From Pestalotiopsis fici W106-1 (lineage: Eukaryota > Ascomycota > Sordariomycetes > Amphisphaeriales > Sporocadaceae): a stretch of 64,000 nucleotides of DNA. Positions 32,793-45,100 of the stretch are shown here, one piece after another (within the stretch, counting starts at the first letter, position 1; each line of letters opens with the position of its first letter). Location: contig NW_006917097.1 of the NCBI RefSeq assembly GCF_000516985.1, forward strand, positions 1,736,001-1,800,000, read 5' to 3'. The notes below the pieces were generated by a model. That model saw only the letters and a program-made list of their open reading frames with translations. It searched no databases and had not been told where the DNA came from. A program made the position numbers and the translations under genes.

Positions 32793-35197
32793 ACAATCGC
32801 ATTTGTGATTGATTGGTAGGTAGGTAGAATGCAAGCTCTGTTGTCGCCCATATAAGCCTATAGTGGGTAGAATTGATTTGATCATGTTACACTCCTGTCT
32901 GTATTGATTAAAAATAAAAGAATTAAGAAGAATTGTACATGGTGTTGCCGCAGTGAAATGACCAGTCGCTGATGGCTCGACGGCGAAATTGCTTTCCCAA
33001 AGTCAGAATTGATTTGATGCAAACAGCCCCGCTTAGGACTTTGCAACTTCTGTTGATTTTTTCGAAATGCATGAAATTAAGACGTGAAGAACAAAAGAGC
33101 GAGATGGCTGGCAGCGATAGTGATAGAAGTGCATTAGAAGTGATCGGCGGAAGATCTAGGGTTTGGCCAGGTAAGTGACAATGTGGCTAGTAATAATTAA
33201 CAGAAGCAAGAACATAATCTGGTCCTAATGACCGATATCTCAAAGTATTCATGTTACTGAACTCTACAATTTGCCTTCTTAGATTCTTAAAGCAATTACC
33301 GCCCAGACTATTGGTCTGAAGGAGTTTTCTCTTGATACTATCTCCCTGCTATCAAAGCTCTTGTAAATCGTTTCGCTATTGCGAATACTAAACCATACGC
33401 TGGTGACAGGCATGCATCTCTCGATCCCGCCCATTGAGATGTAGCATACAGCTTTTTCGAGAACTCTCATGTACTACTATTGGATACTACCGGAACTCAC
33501 TCGCGAGTTCTTGGTCAGCATGGACCTTATTGCAGTGAGAGTAGACTAAGCTGTGCACCTCAGCTCCGTGGTGGTTGTTGATATGCTTTGTCAGAGCGCG
33601 AGGCAAGTGTCATATGCTGCAGACAGAGGAGGGTCCTGTGAGGGTTTCCGTTATCTAAGAGACAGTTTCTATGGTCAATTTGAATCATATGATTCTTGTG
33701 ACTTGAACACATGGATAGTTTCTGGCAGGCACCATGAAATTCACCAAGTCTGCTCTCGCACGGTTTTCCGGGTCGCGGCGTTCTTTCCAGCCAGGACGAG
33801 GAGGTGAGCACGCGAGCTTTGACGCCCAATGTTGGTTATACTATGTATGGATTCGTATATATCGGATTTCCCTGGGAATAACGAGATGATACGAGCCTGT
33901 ATAGTTGCACAGCCAATCGGAAACACGTGCACGGCGTCTCTTGGTCCAATTCGAGATTGATATGCTATCCATTCGCGCGCTCACACGGAAGACTGACGCG
34001 GCCTTGGCATCCATCTATCTACGAGCGGAGAATCAATTCCTCGCGGAAGTCTCGCTTACGGTTGATTTTGGAGGTTGTTTTCCTCCTATCTTGTTACCTT
34101 GCGGTGAATTTTCGGTTACATTTTCGCGTCGCTAACCGACGGATGCTTACCACGCCGGTATTGATAATACGGTTGATTGCGCGAAGAATCGTCAGCTACT
34201 GGTTGGTCATACTGTAGCATAATGGACACAAATACCGCTCTCGACAATGAGAAACGTCCATGTTCCTGAATCCTGACTGCATAGGACATCCAGTCCCAGC
34301 CAACGACGGACCCTTTGAGCTGCACTGCGATCTCGTTGCTGCACGTGGTGACCAGGATGAGACCCTTCATCTGCAAACTAGGCGGTCTTGGCAGGTACCA
34401 GTGCCAAGAAAAGCAGTTGCTCAGTGATTACATGTCACGTTGAAAGATGACAAAGAAGATTCTGATGCTACGAGATTGAAGAGGTTTACGCGTCCCGACA
34501 ACCTCTTGCTGTTGGCGATCAATGCCCAGATGGCGATTGTTCGCCTCTATATGGAAGGCGCCTGAGGGTATTGAGCGACCCCCACTATCCGATGGAAAAG
34601 CCGGGCCTTTGGGATTGGACGCCTCAGCTATAGCATTACTTGGCACCGCTATAATACAACCGGGATTTCCTGCTATCGGTCTCGACTTTTGAGATTGGCT
34701 GCCGAGCTGTTGCAATTCCCACTTCACATGTGGCTGCAGTGGCATCGGTGGGATCGACGCCTAGTGACCTTCTCAGTTAGTAGCGTCTCATTTTGCACGA
34801 TAACTACCGTGAGGGTCGCCTTGGCGTTTCGGGCAATATCTCCGATATCTGGAACGTCTGCCGAACCCGCAACTCTGTATATTAATTTTTTCATAGTGAG
34901 TGCCACTGAGTGCGATCCAGATACTCGGAGAACACATCCAGACAGGAGGGTATCTTCCAACTGCTGATGAACATCCCAGTCGCTTTGGCGGGGCCCAAAT
35001 GGCCCTACGAGTCTACGACGACTTTTCTTTTTTTTTTCTTTTTTCGGTTGCATGTTATAGGATGCCGGGCAATAATCTCGTAGAATTATATGATCCTCGA
35101 AGAGTATATGAATCAAGAACATCCTCGCATCTGTGGAAATGTCTCTCACCGGCCGATTGTCCGCACCTACTACTAATCAACAGCACCGTCGTTCACG
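32793..35197. other. 2.4-kb intergenic region, HET gene to GH3 gene
   Basis: The first part is A/T-rich (32870-33500, with AATAAA-like sequence near 32910 suiting the HET gene 3' end). Minus-strand frames at 34428-34745 and 34724-35149 have moderately coding-like composition but could not be joined into a recognisable protein. A CT-rich T-tract block at 35022-35046 and one CreA-type GCGGGG hexamer at 34988-34993 precede the GH3 start and may belong to its promoter. Confidence 0.5.
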
Positions 35198-37780
35198 ATG
35201 AAGGCCGCCCAGAGCTTCCGCGCTCTCGCAGCGCTCTCGAGCATCACCGGCAGCTTGGCAGTCACCAATTCTTCCGCTCCAAGCAATGGCAACGGCACAG
35301 TCACTGCCGCCGATTCGCATGCCCCGATCCTTGGAGATGGCACTGGTAAGTAATCATACAGCCTGCTACTATCCCAAGTCAATACTAGCATCCGCTCATA
35401 CCCTAACTCAATGGTTAGTGTCGCTCGGAATGGCCACCGACGCCTTCAACAAGGCAAAGGCCATGGTTGACCAAATGACCAATGCTGAAAAGGTCAAGGT
35501 CATTACCGGACAGGGAGTTACTTCCGCCAATATCTCTTGGCCCGGTCTCGTGAGCAAGGACGGTGTTGCTGGTATCAACCAGAACTTCTTGTAAGCAAAT
35601 TTCCTACCTGTGTTCTACCGATGCCAAATCCTGCCGTCATTCGAGACTTGCAAGTATCTCTGGAATTAATGTATTAATCGGTATCTTTTTTTATCAGTGT
35701 CTCCGGTTTCGCTGAGCCCAACGCTGCAACAATGACCTGGAACAAGACCCTGTACCAATTGCACTCCAAGGCTCTTGGTGAGGAGTTCTACGGTTCCGGC
35801 TACAACTTGATCATGGGTCCGGTTGCCAGCCCTTTGGGTCGTGACCCTCTGGGTGGAAGATCGCCCGAAGGATTCTCTCCTGACCCTTACCTGTCCGGAA
35901 TCATGTTCGGCGCGGCTACCGCTGGTATCAACTCTGCCGGTGTCATTGGTGTCGGTCGACACTACATCCTCAACGAACAAGAGACCAACCGTATGAACGG
36001 AGGATACTCTGCCAATGCCAACGACAAGACCATGAGCGAGGTCTATGTCTGGCCCTTTGCTGATGCCGTCTACAACGGTCTCATGGGTGTAATGTGTGGT
36101 ATGAACAAGGTCAACGACAGCTTTTCCTGCGAGAGCGACAAGGGCCTGAACGGCTACTTGAAGACCAACGCTGGTTTCCCCGGCTTGGTCATGCCCGACG
36201 TCAACTCTCAACACACTGCCTTTGGATCGGCCAACGGTGGACTGGACCGTGGCTCTGCCGGACTGTGGAACGCAGTCACAATCCTGAAGGGTCTCCAGGA
36301 CGGCGACCTTACCCAAGATCGTCTGGACGACATGGCCGTCCGTAACATTATTGGCTACTACTTTGTTGGTCTCGATGATGGCCTCCAGCCAGAGGCCGGC
36401 AGCTCCATGATCGACCGCGGTGTCCGCGCAAACCACTCGCAGGTCATCAGGCAAGTCGGTGATGAGGCTCTCATCCTTCTCAAGAACGACAAGTCCACTG
36501 GCGGAGGATTGCCCCTCAACAAGCCAGCAACTGTTGCCCTCTTTGGTGCCCACGCTGGTCCCTGCATGGCCGGACCCAACCAGGGTTTCTCCGTTGGCGG
36601 AACCCCGAGCGATATCTACCAGGGCCATCTTGCCACCGCTTGCGGCTCCGGTGACGCATCCTTCTCGTACCTCATTACCCCCTTCGAGGTTCTGAACCCT
36701 CGCATCGCTGATGATGGCGGTATGATCTGGTGGGTGCTGAACAACACCTATACTCCTTCCGACTTTAGCGGATTCCCTGGTGGCGGTGGTCCCGGTGGCG
36801 GTGGCCCTGGAGGCCCTGGCGGCGGCAACACCAACAACTCCATCGTCGCCCGCCAAGGACCTGGTGGCCCCGGAGGTGGTTTCGGTGGCGGCACTGGTGC
36901 TACCCCCAGCATCGACGCCTACTCTCAAAACGCCGACGTTTGCCTGGTCTTTATCAACTCGTGGTCCGGCGAGGGTGCCGACCGTCAGGAAATGTCCAAC
37001 GTTGACCAAGACAACCTCGTCAAGTCCGTGGCCGAGAACTGCAACAACACCATTGTCGTCGGTAACTTTGCCGGACCCCGTGTGTTGGATGAGTGGATTG
37101 AGCTCGAGAACGTCAGGGCTGTCCTCTACTCTGGACTTTTAGGACAAGAGAGTGGCCGTGCCATTGCCGATGTCCTGTTCGGCGATGTCAACCCCAGCGG
37201 AAGATTGACGCACACTATTGCCAAGAACGCCTCTGACTACCCTACTCCCACCTGCGAGACCAAGCAGTGCAACTACACCGAGGGCATCTACATTGACTAC
37301 AGGTACTTCCAGCAGAAGGATATTGAGGTCCGCTTCCCCTTCGGCTTCGGTCTTAGCTACACCACCTTTGAGTACGGTGAAGTCTCCGCCACCGTCACCA
37401 ACGCAACTGCGCTTGCTTCCAAGTACCCTACCGGCCCCATCACACTCGGTGGACCCGAGGGTAGCTTCGACGAGGTCATTAGCGTCTCGACAACCATTGC
37501 CAACACTGGCGATGTCGACGGTGCCGAAGTGGCTCAGCTGTACATCAGCTTCCCGGCCGAGGCCGCCCAGCCGCCGCGCATTCTCCGTGGTTTCGAAAAG
37601 GTCAATATCCCCGCGGGCCAGTCTGCTGATGTGACCATCAGCGTGCGCAGACGTGATATCAGCCACTGGGACAACATTGCTCAGAACTGGGCTATTGCCT
37701 CTGGTGACTACACCCTGTCCATTGGAGCCTCCGTCGAGGACATCAAGGGCAACACTACCATCACCATTACTGCCTCGTAG
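35198..37780 (+). CDS. Secreted GH3-family glycoside hydrolase (beta-glucosidase-like), variant active site
   Basis: Exons 35198-35345, 35419-35590 and 35698-37780; 800 aa. A signal peptide (MKAAQSFRALAALSSITGSLA) begins exon 1. The GH3 (alpha/beta)8 domain follows: WPGLVSKDGVAG, GRSPEGFSPDPYLSG, HYILNEQETNR, then GLVMPDVNSQHTA with the putative nucleophile Asp274. The second domain carries SGEGADRQEM, the acid/base region, and the C-terminal fibronectin III-like domain ends the protein (VDGAEVAQLYISFP, RGFEKVNI). Differences from standard beta-glucosidases: the usual KH(F/Y)ILNEQE is GRHYILNEQE, and the usual SDW around the nucleophile is PDV. A Gly/Pro-rich insert lies at about 465-509 (GGGGPGGGGPGGPGGGN). 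Very high G/C at third positions suggests strong expression. The convergent neighbour is a sugar transporter. Substrate specificity cannot be told. Confidence 0.9.
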
Positions 37781-38582
37781 ATACCTTTTCTACTTCCCAT
37801 GTATATAATTTTCACTTTTTATATATAGGCTTTTTATTCACCGCCTGCACACGATATAGAAACATTCAATTATTACAATTTTCTACCTATATCTGCATCA
37901 TCTCTTCAAATAATACTACATCTGTAAGACGTATCGTGTTTCCAATGAACCCAGGCCAAATCGCCACACCCAAGCACTCCTGACGTGATGGCTCCCAATA
38001 AGCTTGGGAGGCGCGATGTACACGAGCATTAAACGAACAAACAATTACTCTGAAAGATCCCGCGCGACACGGAGTAGTCTTGGATTCAAAGCTGGAAAAA
38101 AAAGTCTTGCTCTATGACCTTGGCTGCAGTCCTCTTATTTTATCATTTCCTGTATTACAACTCGGTCGATCTGAATACGTGTTGGCGAGTCAGGTAATGT
38201 TATTCGACTTTTGAAACAGAAGTAAACGCACAAATTAAGCCTTGACAACCAGAGTTCCCATTCTTGACGTTTCAACTTGTCTTACCTTTCCTCTTCGCAT
38301 TGAATGACTTGTACAAAACCGCCACAGATATTGGCAACATGATATTTGTACGCTTTAAATCAGAAAAGTCATTTGAAAGGCACATAGGGTTAGGTGAAAG
38401 ATGAAGACGGAGCAGCTGTCACGAGAGAAAGGAAGGCTCAGCAATATCGAGCTCAATAAGCTATGCACGGACGAAATAGTCTGCGAAACAATGAAACTTG
38501 AAGAAATAAAACCAGCTTTTATCATGATATCGTAGCGACTCGAAAACCACCAAGTCTCGCGCGCGATGAACTGCGACCCATC
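37781..38582. other. Convergent intergenic region, GH3 to sugar transporter
   Basis: 800 bp, A/T-rich, with 3'-end-like sequence on both sides. It includes a telomere-like TAGGGTTAGG at 38385-38394. No gene is seen. Confidence 0.55.
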
Positions 38583-40297
38583 TTAAATTTGACGAAGCTC
38601 TTGCGTATCCTCCGATTCGGACCACCTTTTGAAGGCCCGAGTGGGAACCTGCAGCTCAAACATTCTTTCAATCTCTGCGTGGTCCCGACCTTTCATTTCC
38701 GGAATGATGAGCCAGCTTACAAAGACCCCCACCACACACAAGCTAAACAAAATAAAGCCCGTCCTCGCGCCCAGTGCCCCTGCGTCTGGGTTGTATAGAA
38801 GGGGGAGAGCGACGCTGACAATTCCAGAGAATAAGCTATTGGCAAACCAATTCAGGCCTTGCGTCTTTCCACGAAGCAGAAGTGACGACGTTTCACCCGC
38901 AACAGCATATGAAGCCGGCCACGAGCCAAGGCCGTTGACGACCACGACTGCCATGAAGGTCCCTGCCGAGTACCTGACAGAGTGGGAAAAGAAAAGGTTA
39001 GCTGTTGTGAAGAGGGCGGCGCCAAAGAGTATAGACAAAGTGACCTACCACATAGTCGCTGTGCCAGACCAGAAACCGGCGACTCCCATGCCAAACCACA
39101 AAAAGGCAGAGATGGTCAAGGAAATTAGAATCAGCTTTCGTCTGCCAACCTTGCTCACGGTCCAAAGACCAATGATATTGGCGACAAGGCCCAGGATGAT
39201 CCCCAAAGAAAGGACTGCCAGGCTCAGGGTGGCTTGCATGCCTATGGTCTGCATGAAATATCCAGATTGCGACAAAAGGCCAAGCCCGAATAACTGTGGT
39301 ATGATTCCCGCAAACAGCACAATCATGGTCTGCCGCCGGTGCCTACGCCCAAAGCTGTCAAAGTACTTCTTGTCGCGGAAGAACTGTTCCTCGTGAATGA
39401 CAAAATGCCGAACCTGGTCCAGCATGGCGGGCAAATCGACCCGCGACGTGTGCAGCCGGGCCAGGGACCGCAACGCCTTGCTATATTGGTTGTTGGAGAC
39501 AAAGTACGCAGGGCTCTCGGGCGCGACCACGGCGACGATGAAGACGAGCAGGAAAAAGAGCCACTGCGTCGCCAGGGCGGCCAGGTACGACCGCCGCGTG
39601 CCGTCGTTGGAGAGGGCAAAGACGGCCGCGGACCCGAGGAACTGGCCGAGCAGGATATTGGTCGGCAGGAGCGCCAGGGCCGAGGCGCGGAGATCGGGCG
39701 GCGCAATCTCGGAAATGATGGTCTGCGTCGTGGCCATGAGCATGCCCAGGGCGACGCCCATGACCACCTTGCCGCCGAGGAACATGCCCCGGCGCGCGTC
39801 CACGTCCTCGGGCAAGTACGAAGTGTAACAGATGGCGACGGCGGCGGCCGAGACCAAGCTGCCAGCTATCAAAGAAGTTCGTCGGCCTTTCTTGTCCTGC
39901 ACCCAACCGCCCAGGATGGCGCCAAACATTTGGCCGATAAAGCTGGACGCATTCCAGAGGGCGAGCCACATGGATGGTATGATTGATGAATGTCCATACT
40001 GTTCGCCAAAGTCTCGCCTGTGTTGATTGATAAGTATCTCTTTCTTCAAACATATTGAACTATGCAATTCGAGACTTACTGAAATATCGGCAAAGCGACG
40101 ACGGATCCAAGTATAACAACGTCGTACCCCACCAGCAAGGCCGAAAGACTCAGGGCAAACGAGTACAAGGCAATTTTTGGATACGCCCGAAGAGATATCA
40201 GTACTGATCTGCTCCTTGGGTGATGCCAGTCGTCCAGTGCTCGGTTCGGCGGCTCTGTTGTCCGGATGGAGGACTTGTCAATTTGGAAAGAATGCAT
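38583..40297 (-). CDS. MFS sugar/H+ symporter (sugar porter family, maltose/glucoside permease-like)
   Basis: Exons 40297-40080, 40017-39049 and 38973-38583 (introns 62 and 75 nt); 525 aa, twelve predicted helices. Sugar porter landmarks are VGYDVVILGSVVALPIFQRDFG in helix 1 (across the first splice junction), GGWVQDKKGRRTS between helices 2 and 3, PESPAYFVSNNQYSKALRSL before the central loop, and VGRRK in the second half. The C-terminal half reads NGLGSWPASYAVAGE instead of the common PE/TE-x-R form, and the usual QLS before helix 7 is replaced by GIIPQLFGLGLLSQSGYF. It probably imports di- or oligosaccharides across the plasma membrane. The convergent GH3 gene makes a shared glycoside-use function plausible. 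Confidence 0.9.
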
Positions 40298-42163
40298 TTC
40301 TCCTTTTTGTCTTGTTGCTTTCTTCAGTTTATAATCTTTGAAAATCTCTCAATAATATCAGGAAGGAGTAACAGGAATCGGATCAAGATCTTGCAAACGA
40401 GTGGCGCAAAATGGGATGAAGCTTTGCGTATTGATGTCCTTGGCAGACTTCTAAGCAAATCGAAATGGTGAGAGTTGCCGTTAGGTCCTTTTCCGATACT
40501 GTCACCCAACAGGAATGCTGAATTATTTCGGAGATTTGTTTCAATGACAAAGATACGAATGTGCGCACGCAGTCAATATACTGCGTCGCGCAAACTGCAT
40601 ACGAAGAATTGTGGAAGAATCGTGTCATACACTGGCGGTATTGCACTACACTGACTGAGCAGGAACTTGTTCAATTCTTCTTTCAGATCGAGGTCTCAAT
40701 CACAATATGAGGCGGGGAGAAGACAATATCTCGATTATGGTCCATGCCACACCTTGGAGAAATTTGTCTTGGCTGAGTCGTGGCCATGACCGCCTCAGAC
40801 AAATCCTGACGGACTAGTGGACAAATCTGCTCTGTAGGTCTCAGCTCGCCTCTTGCGCGTGATACTGACCGAGATGCTCTCTCCCAGCTCTGAAACATGG
40901 CAGCCAACAATAGGATGCAAGTAATATGTCGCGGTGTGCCCGCCCGCAGAAACCTTATTGCGCCACGGTGCTTATCGCTGCAAGGTCAAAGCATTATCGA
41001 TATCAAGACAAGGGAGTCTTTCCTAGCCGGCGACCTCAATCGTCTCTTTGCCCAACATGTTTGGCGCCACCAACGACCAATCTCGATTCTTTAACCTCCT
41101 ATCAGATTTGCCCAGTCGCCGCGATGTCTCTGGCCGAGGTTGCCTCCACGGCCCATTGGTACGGTCTGGTCTGTTTGTGGCGCTCACGTCGAATGTGGCG
41201 AGTTTGTAGACTCTCAACCGGCTTTTCTGACGTTGTTTGAGCGCATTGGAGGCATATGAACTGTTGAAAAGGACTGGTCTGACCAATCAAGGAAAATAAA
41301 CTCCATTTGACGAACATTATGAGTGCTCTTTTGGTTGAATGATGTTAAGTAAACCAGGTACTTGCCGGCATCACCAAATCGCCAGTCCTCCAGTATCGAG
41401 TCTACAAAATCTTTAATTCAATCCAGATCGGAGGCAGAAGAAAAGTTGAAGACGTTCAAAGGAGCTTGGGCTGGCAGTTCAAGCTAAAGATATGAACTTC
41501 AAGTACTATAGTCTCACATGTCGCTGACTAGATGCCCCAAGTGCTCAATTATAGTTATCTTCTATCGAGACTAGCTACCGAGCAGACTACTTGAACTGGA
41601 ATCTAGATGCACCTGCTCTGAGGCAAACATCTTAGCATGGTGACTCAGATGTCGCCCAGGCCGCCGGCTGCCTACTTTATAGCGTGAGTGCGCTGCATTG
41701 ACGCAGGTCATATGCGTCGGATTCAAGGGATGTATCTCTTACTGGCTAGGGCGATCGCCTTATCATAAATAAATTGACCCTACGATTGTGGCTCTGCATA
41801 ATGGCCACGATCGCGAGTAAATGGCCCAAGGGCATAGATCACCTTGCCAGGTTGTGTGTCAAAATAATGGGATGAAGTTCGTGGAGGTGGTCGCTGCGAA
41901 ATCATTAACACCATACTATTCGATGAAAGTGCTGAACAATGACTTCATCATCTAAGACTAAAATCAAATGACACGAATCATCAATATAAGCTATTCGATT
42001 GTAATATGCAGTCCGCACAGGTCCCATGAATTTCTTCAACTATTCTCGATATGAATCATAAAACCATGCAAAATTCGCAGGGGTATCAATCAAGCGACAT
42101 AAAGGTAAATCACAAAAAGTACGGCTATAGGTCCTCTCGCATCATCAGATTTCAGACAAACTC
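40298..42163. other. 1.9-kb intergenic region upstream of the sugar transporter
   Basis: It contains the promoter of the transporter (minus) and the 3' flank of the large orphan gene. It is A/T-rich from 41.9 to 42.16 kb. Short frames around 40900-41290 lack coding character. Confidence 0.5.
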
Positions 42164-45100
42164 TTAGGATGCGATGCTGAGTTCCTCAAGCGACTCGTCC
42201 CAACCGCCCGTACTCAGCAACCACTCGCCGAGCCGTTCCTTGACCAGACGGATTCCTTCTCCCAATCCCTCGGTCCACTGACTCTGGACCACTCGGACCT
42301 TTTCCTTGAGGTCGTCGGACAAATACACTTGCTCGCTATTCTTTTCCTCTTCGATGACCTGCCCATCGCGCCCCTCGGCCTCACTGAGCTTGGCCTTGGC
42401 ACCCATCACTGCCTCCTTGACTTCGTGCAGCAGGCACAGCAGGTTTGTCTGACTCTCGATAAACTGGTAAGTACTCTTCTCTGTATGCATTACCAACGAA
42501 TACAGATATTGCATTGGATGTGGGTGGTAGTCTGGATTCTCCTCATACTCATGAGCTGGAATCTGTATGCGGAAATCTTTCAGGTCCGTGGGGACTTTTT
42601 CTAGGAGACTTTTCAGTAGAGGCGCAATATCCCAAAAGGCATTCAGCTGCATGTCGACGCCGCGCTCGACGTTTTCCTCCACTACGGTGCGGAACTCGAC
42701 GGTGCGCTGAATGACTTCCTTGGCAAATGCGATTCGACGTTTCTCGGCATCTTCAGCAAAGAAGCCTTCGGCATTGCGGAGTTTCTCGTCGTTGCCAGAC
42801 AGTCGGTAGGGAATCAAGGCCATTTCCTTGTAGCGATCATTACGTTCGCTCAGCAAATCAAAAATCGCCCTGTGAAGCATCTCTCGAGCCTCAAAGATCC
42901 ATTTGAGCAGTGTCAATTTCTCCAAGAGCTCTGGCTGCTCGTCGCCTTCTTCCTGAGGCAGATTGGGATCGCTCGTATGTGTGTCAACAAAAAGTCTCGA
43001 TCGCAGCTCATCAAATAGTGAAGTCGCCTGTCCAATGCGGCCAGTAAGCATTTCATTCAAGGGCATGACCACACCAGTCTGGAACCGATCGAAATCCTTC
43101 TTCTCTAGTTCTTTGGACTGTGACTTTTCCACCTCGGCGGCATCTGCCTCAATGGCGGCGGCGTCAGCGTAGGACATGCTTCCGGAACTAACTTCGCGAC
43201 GTAAATTCATTCTCAGGGTCTGTCGACTGCCTTGAACAGAATCGGCTGCTTCAGTCCTCATTCTCTTGCTGTCTTTGTAGAAGCGCTCTCTTGTCTCCTC
43301 CAACTCCTTCATATCAGACAAGGTCCGTACAAGCGTGCGAATCTCGGTCAGTTCTGGATGATTATTGTTCACAGCTGGATGGTGACGGGGATACGGCGGT
43401 GGTAACGTCACCAGACGCGATACATCTACATGTGAAGGGCTGGGCGTGTTTGGAGTCGAGGCGGGAAGCGAGAGCAGCGATCGCCTAAAGTTCTGGGGCG
43501 TACCTGACAGCTCAGGCTCGTGCCATCCAACTTTCTCTGCTGGGTACTCATCCGGACCGTACCCTTTGCTCGAACTTGCAAAGGCTTCCGCGCTGTTGGG
43601 TGGATCGCGCCACTGAAGGGCTTCTCGTGCCTCTTTGGGGACGCCCATATACTTTGATTCCCGTTTCGACCTCTCCATTCGATTTGAGGCCTCACCCGCC
43701 GAGTCTGCTTCCCACCATCTGCTTGATGGGCGGCCCCGAGAATCGGCTTCATCAAACGCATCACTGACGCTCATACTGAGAATTGGTGACAGAGCTGGCT
43801 TATACCCAGAGCTCCAATTCACATTTGGAGGAGGTCCAACCGGTGAGATCGGTACTCCCGCAGAGACAGGCGCCGAATTTGGCTGGCTGGCCGGCTCCTT
43901 TCCAAATAACGAGCCAGTCGAGCTCCGTGGGAGCGTTGCTGAGACCTGAGGTGTCCATTCGCTTGCCTGAGAACTGTCAGAGTCGCGCCTCATTTTCATT
44001 GGCCGGAAAAGATCCCGGGTCAGATCAAAGATCTCGGAGCCCATGGCACCAATGGCGGAATTGTACCGCTCTCTGCGTAGGCGAGATTCGTTAACGATGA
44101 AATCAGCGAATAGCTTGACACGGTCAGCATCCGAAGCTGCGGCAGATTCCTTTTCAGCAAAATTTCGGAACCGCTCAATCGTGCCTTTGCAAAACTGGTC
44201 GGCCGTCTGACTGATGACGCTTTGTTTGGTCATTGGCGTAGATGGAGCTGGGCCAATATTTAGACTACTTATAGAACTGTGCATGTCTGGCCGTGTCACG
44301 CTTGCACTGGATGCTGATCGACTCTGAGGCGGAGGGGTTGGTAATGCCTTGGGTGCAATCGCCTGTGCATTTTCCAGTCCTGTATAAGTCTTTTGTGGCC
44401 GAGGCGAGAAAGGTGGTGTCGGAGTTTCGGGATGTTGCAGGCCAGCACTCTCGACGCGCGGGGTTGAATTCCTAGAATCACTGTTGAGGTCGCCGGACCA
44501 GGTTGTATCGTGCGCAGACCGACCTCCACTTCGAGGCGTTCCTTTATTCACGGAGAATTTTTGCGACAAATTAGCCGCGCCTTGCGGCACTAGGATATCC
44601 GTCAAGGGGGGAATGTTGGAACTTGATGATTCACCCCGAGTATGTCTGGTCCGACTTTCGTTGCGTCTCTCGCGGAGCGACTTTTCCCCTCGAACAGCAC
44701 CGGTTCTCGTCAGGTTACCACCCGACGGACTTGACCCAGGAGTAGCAGACTCGGGGGGTTGCGAAGCCGCACTGGAGGCGCTGGACGTGTCTAGACTCAG
44801 GCCGGCCTGTGCCGCCCGGTTCGCCTGCTGTCGATCATCGTCCACCCAATCCGCCGGCGTTGGGGGGACTGGCCCAAGAGTAGCCACGCCGGTTGGGGGC
44901 GGTCTTCTTGTTGGGGGAGACAAGATTGGATTTGGATCGATCGTTCTGTTCAGACTCTGGGACCTGGAGTTCGACGGGGGCGGCCCTGGTGGAGGAGGGG
45001 GCAGTGGTAATCCGGGAGCCCATCGTGACTGAGATGAAGAACGTGATCGGGCAGATGTGGGTGTCTCAATTGCACTTGCCGAGGCGGCTCTTCTAGCATT

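Noticed and set aside
34988..34993. CreA site GCGGGG upstream of the GH3 gene as a separate feature
   Set aside because: A single degenerate hexamer is expected by chance at this frequency; mentioned only as context.
34428..35149. Two minus-strand frames as exons of one gene
   Set aside because: No splice pair joins them into a recognisable protein, and they overlap the GH3 promoter.
35666..37009. 447-codon minus-strand frame opposite the GH3 gene
   Set aside because: It is a mirror of the strong G/C third-position bias of GH3; the protein is Val/Gly/Asp-rich without motifs, and the plus frame is a clear enzyme.
38629..39396. 255-codon plus-strand frame opposite the sugar transporter
   Set aside because: Antisense shadow of transporter exons 2 and 3; it also runs through the transporter intron and has no motif.
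39339..39986. 215-codon plus-strand frame opposite the sugar transporter
   Set aside because: Charged low-complexity shadow of a G/C-rich membrane-protein exon.
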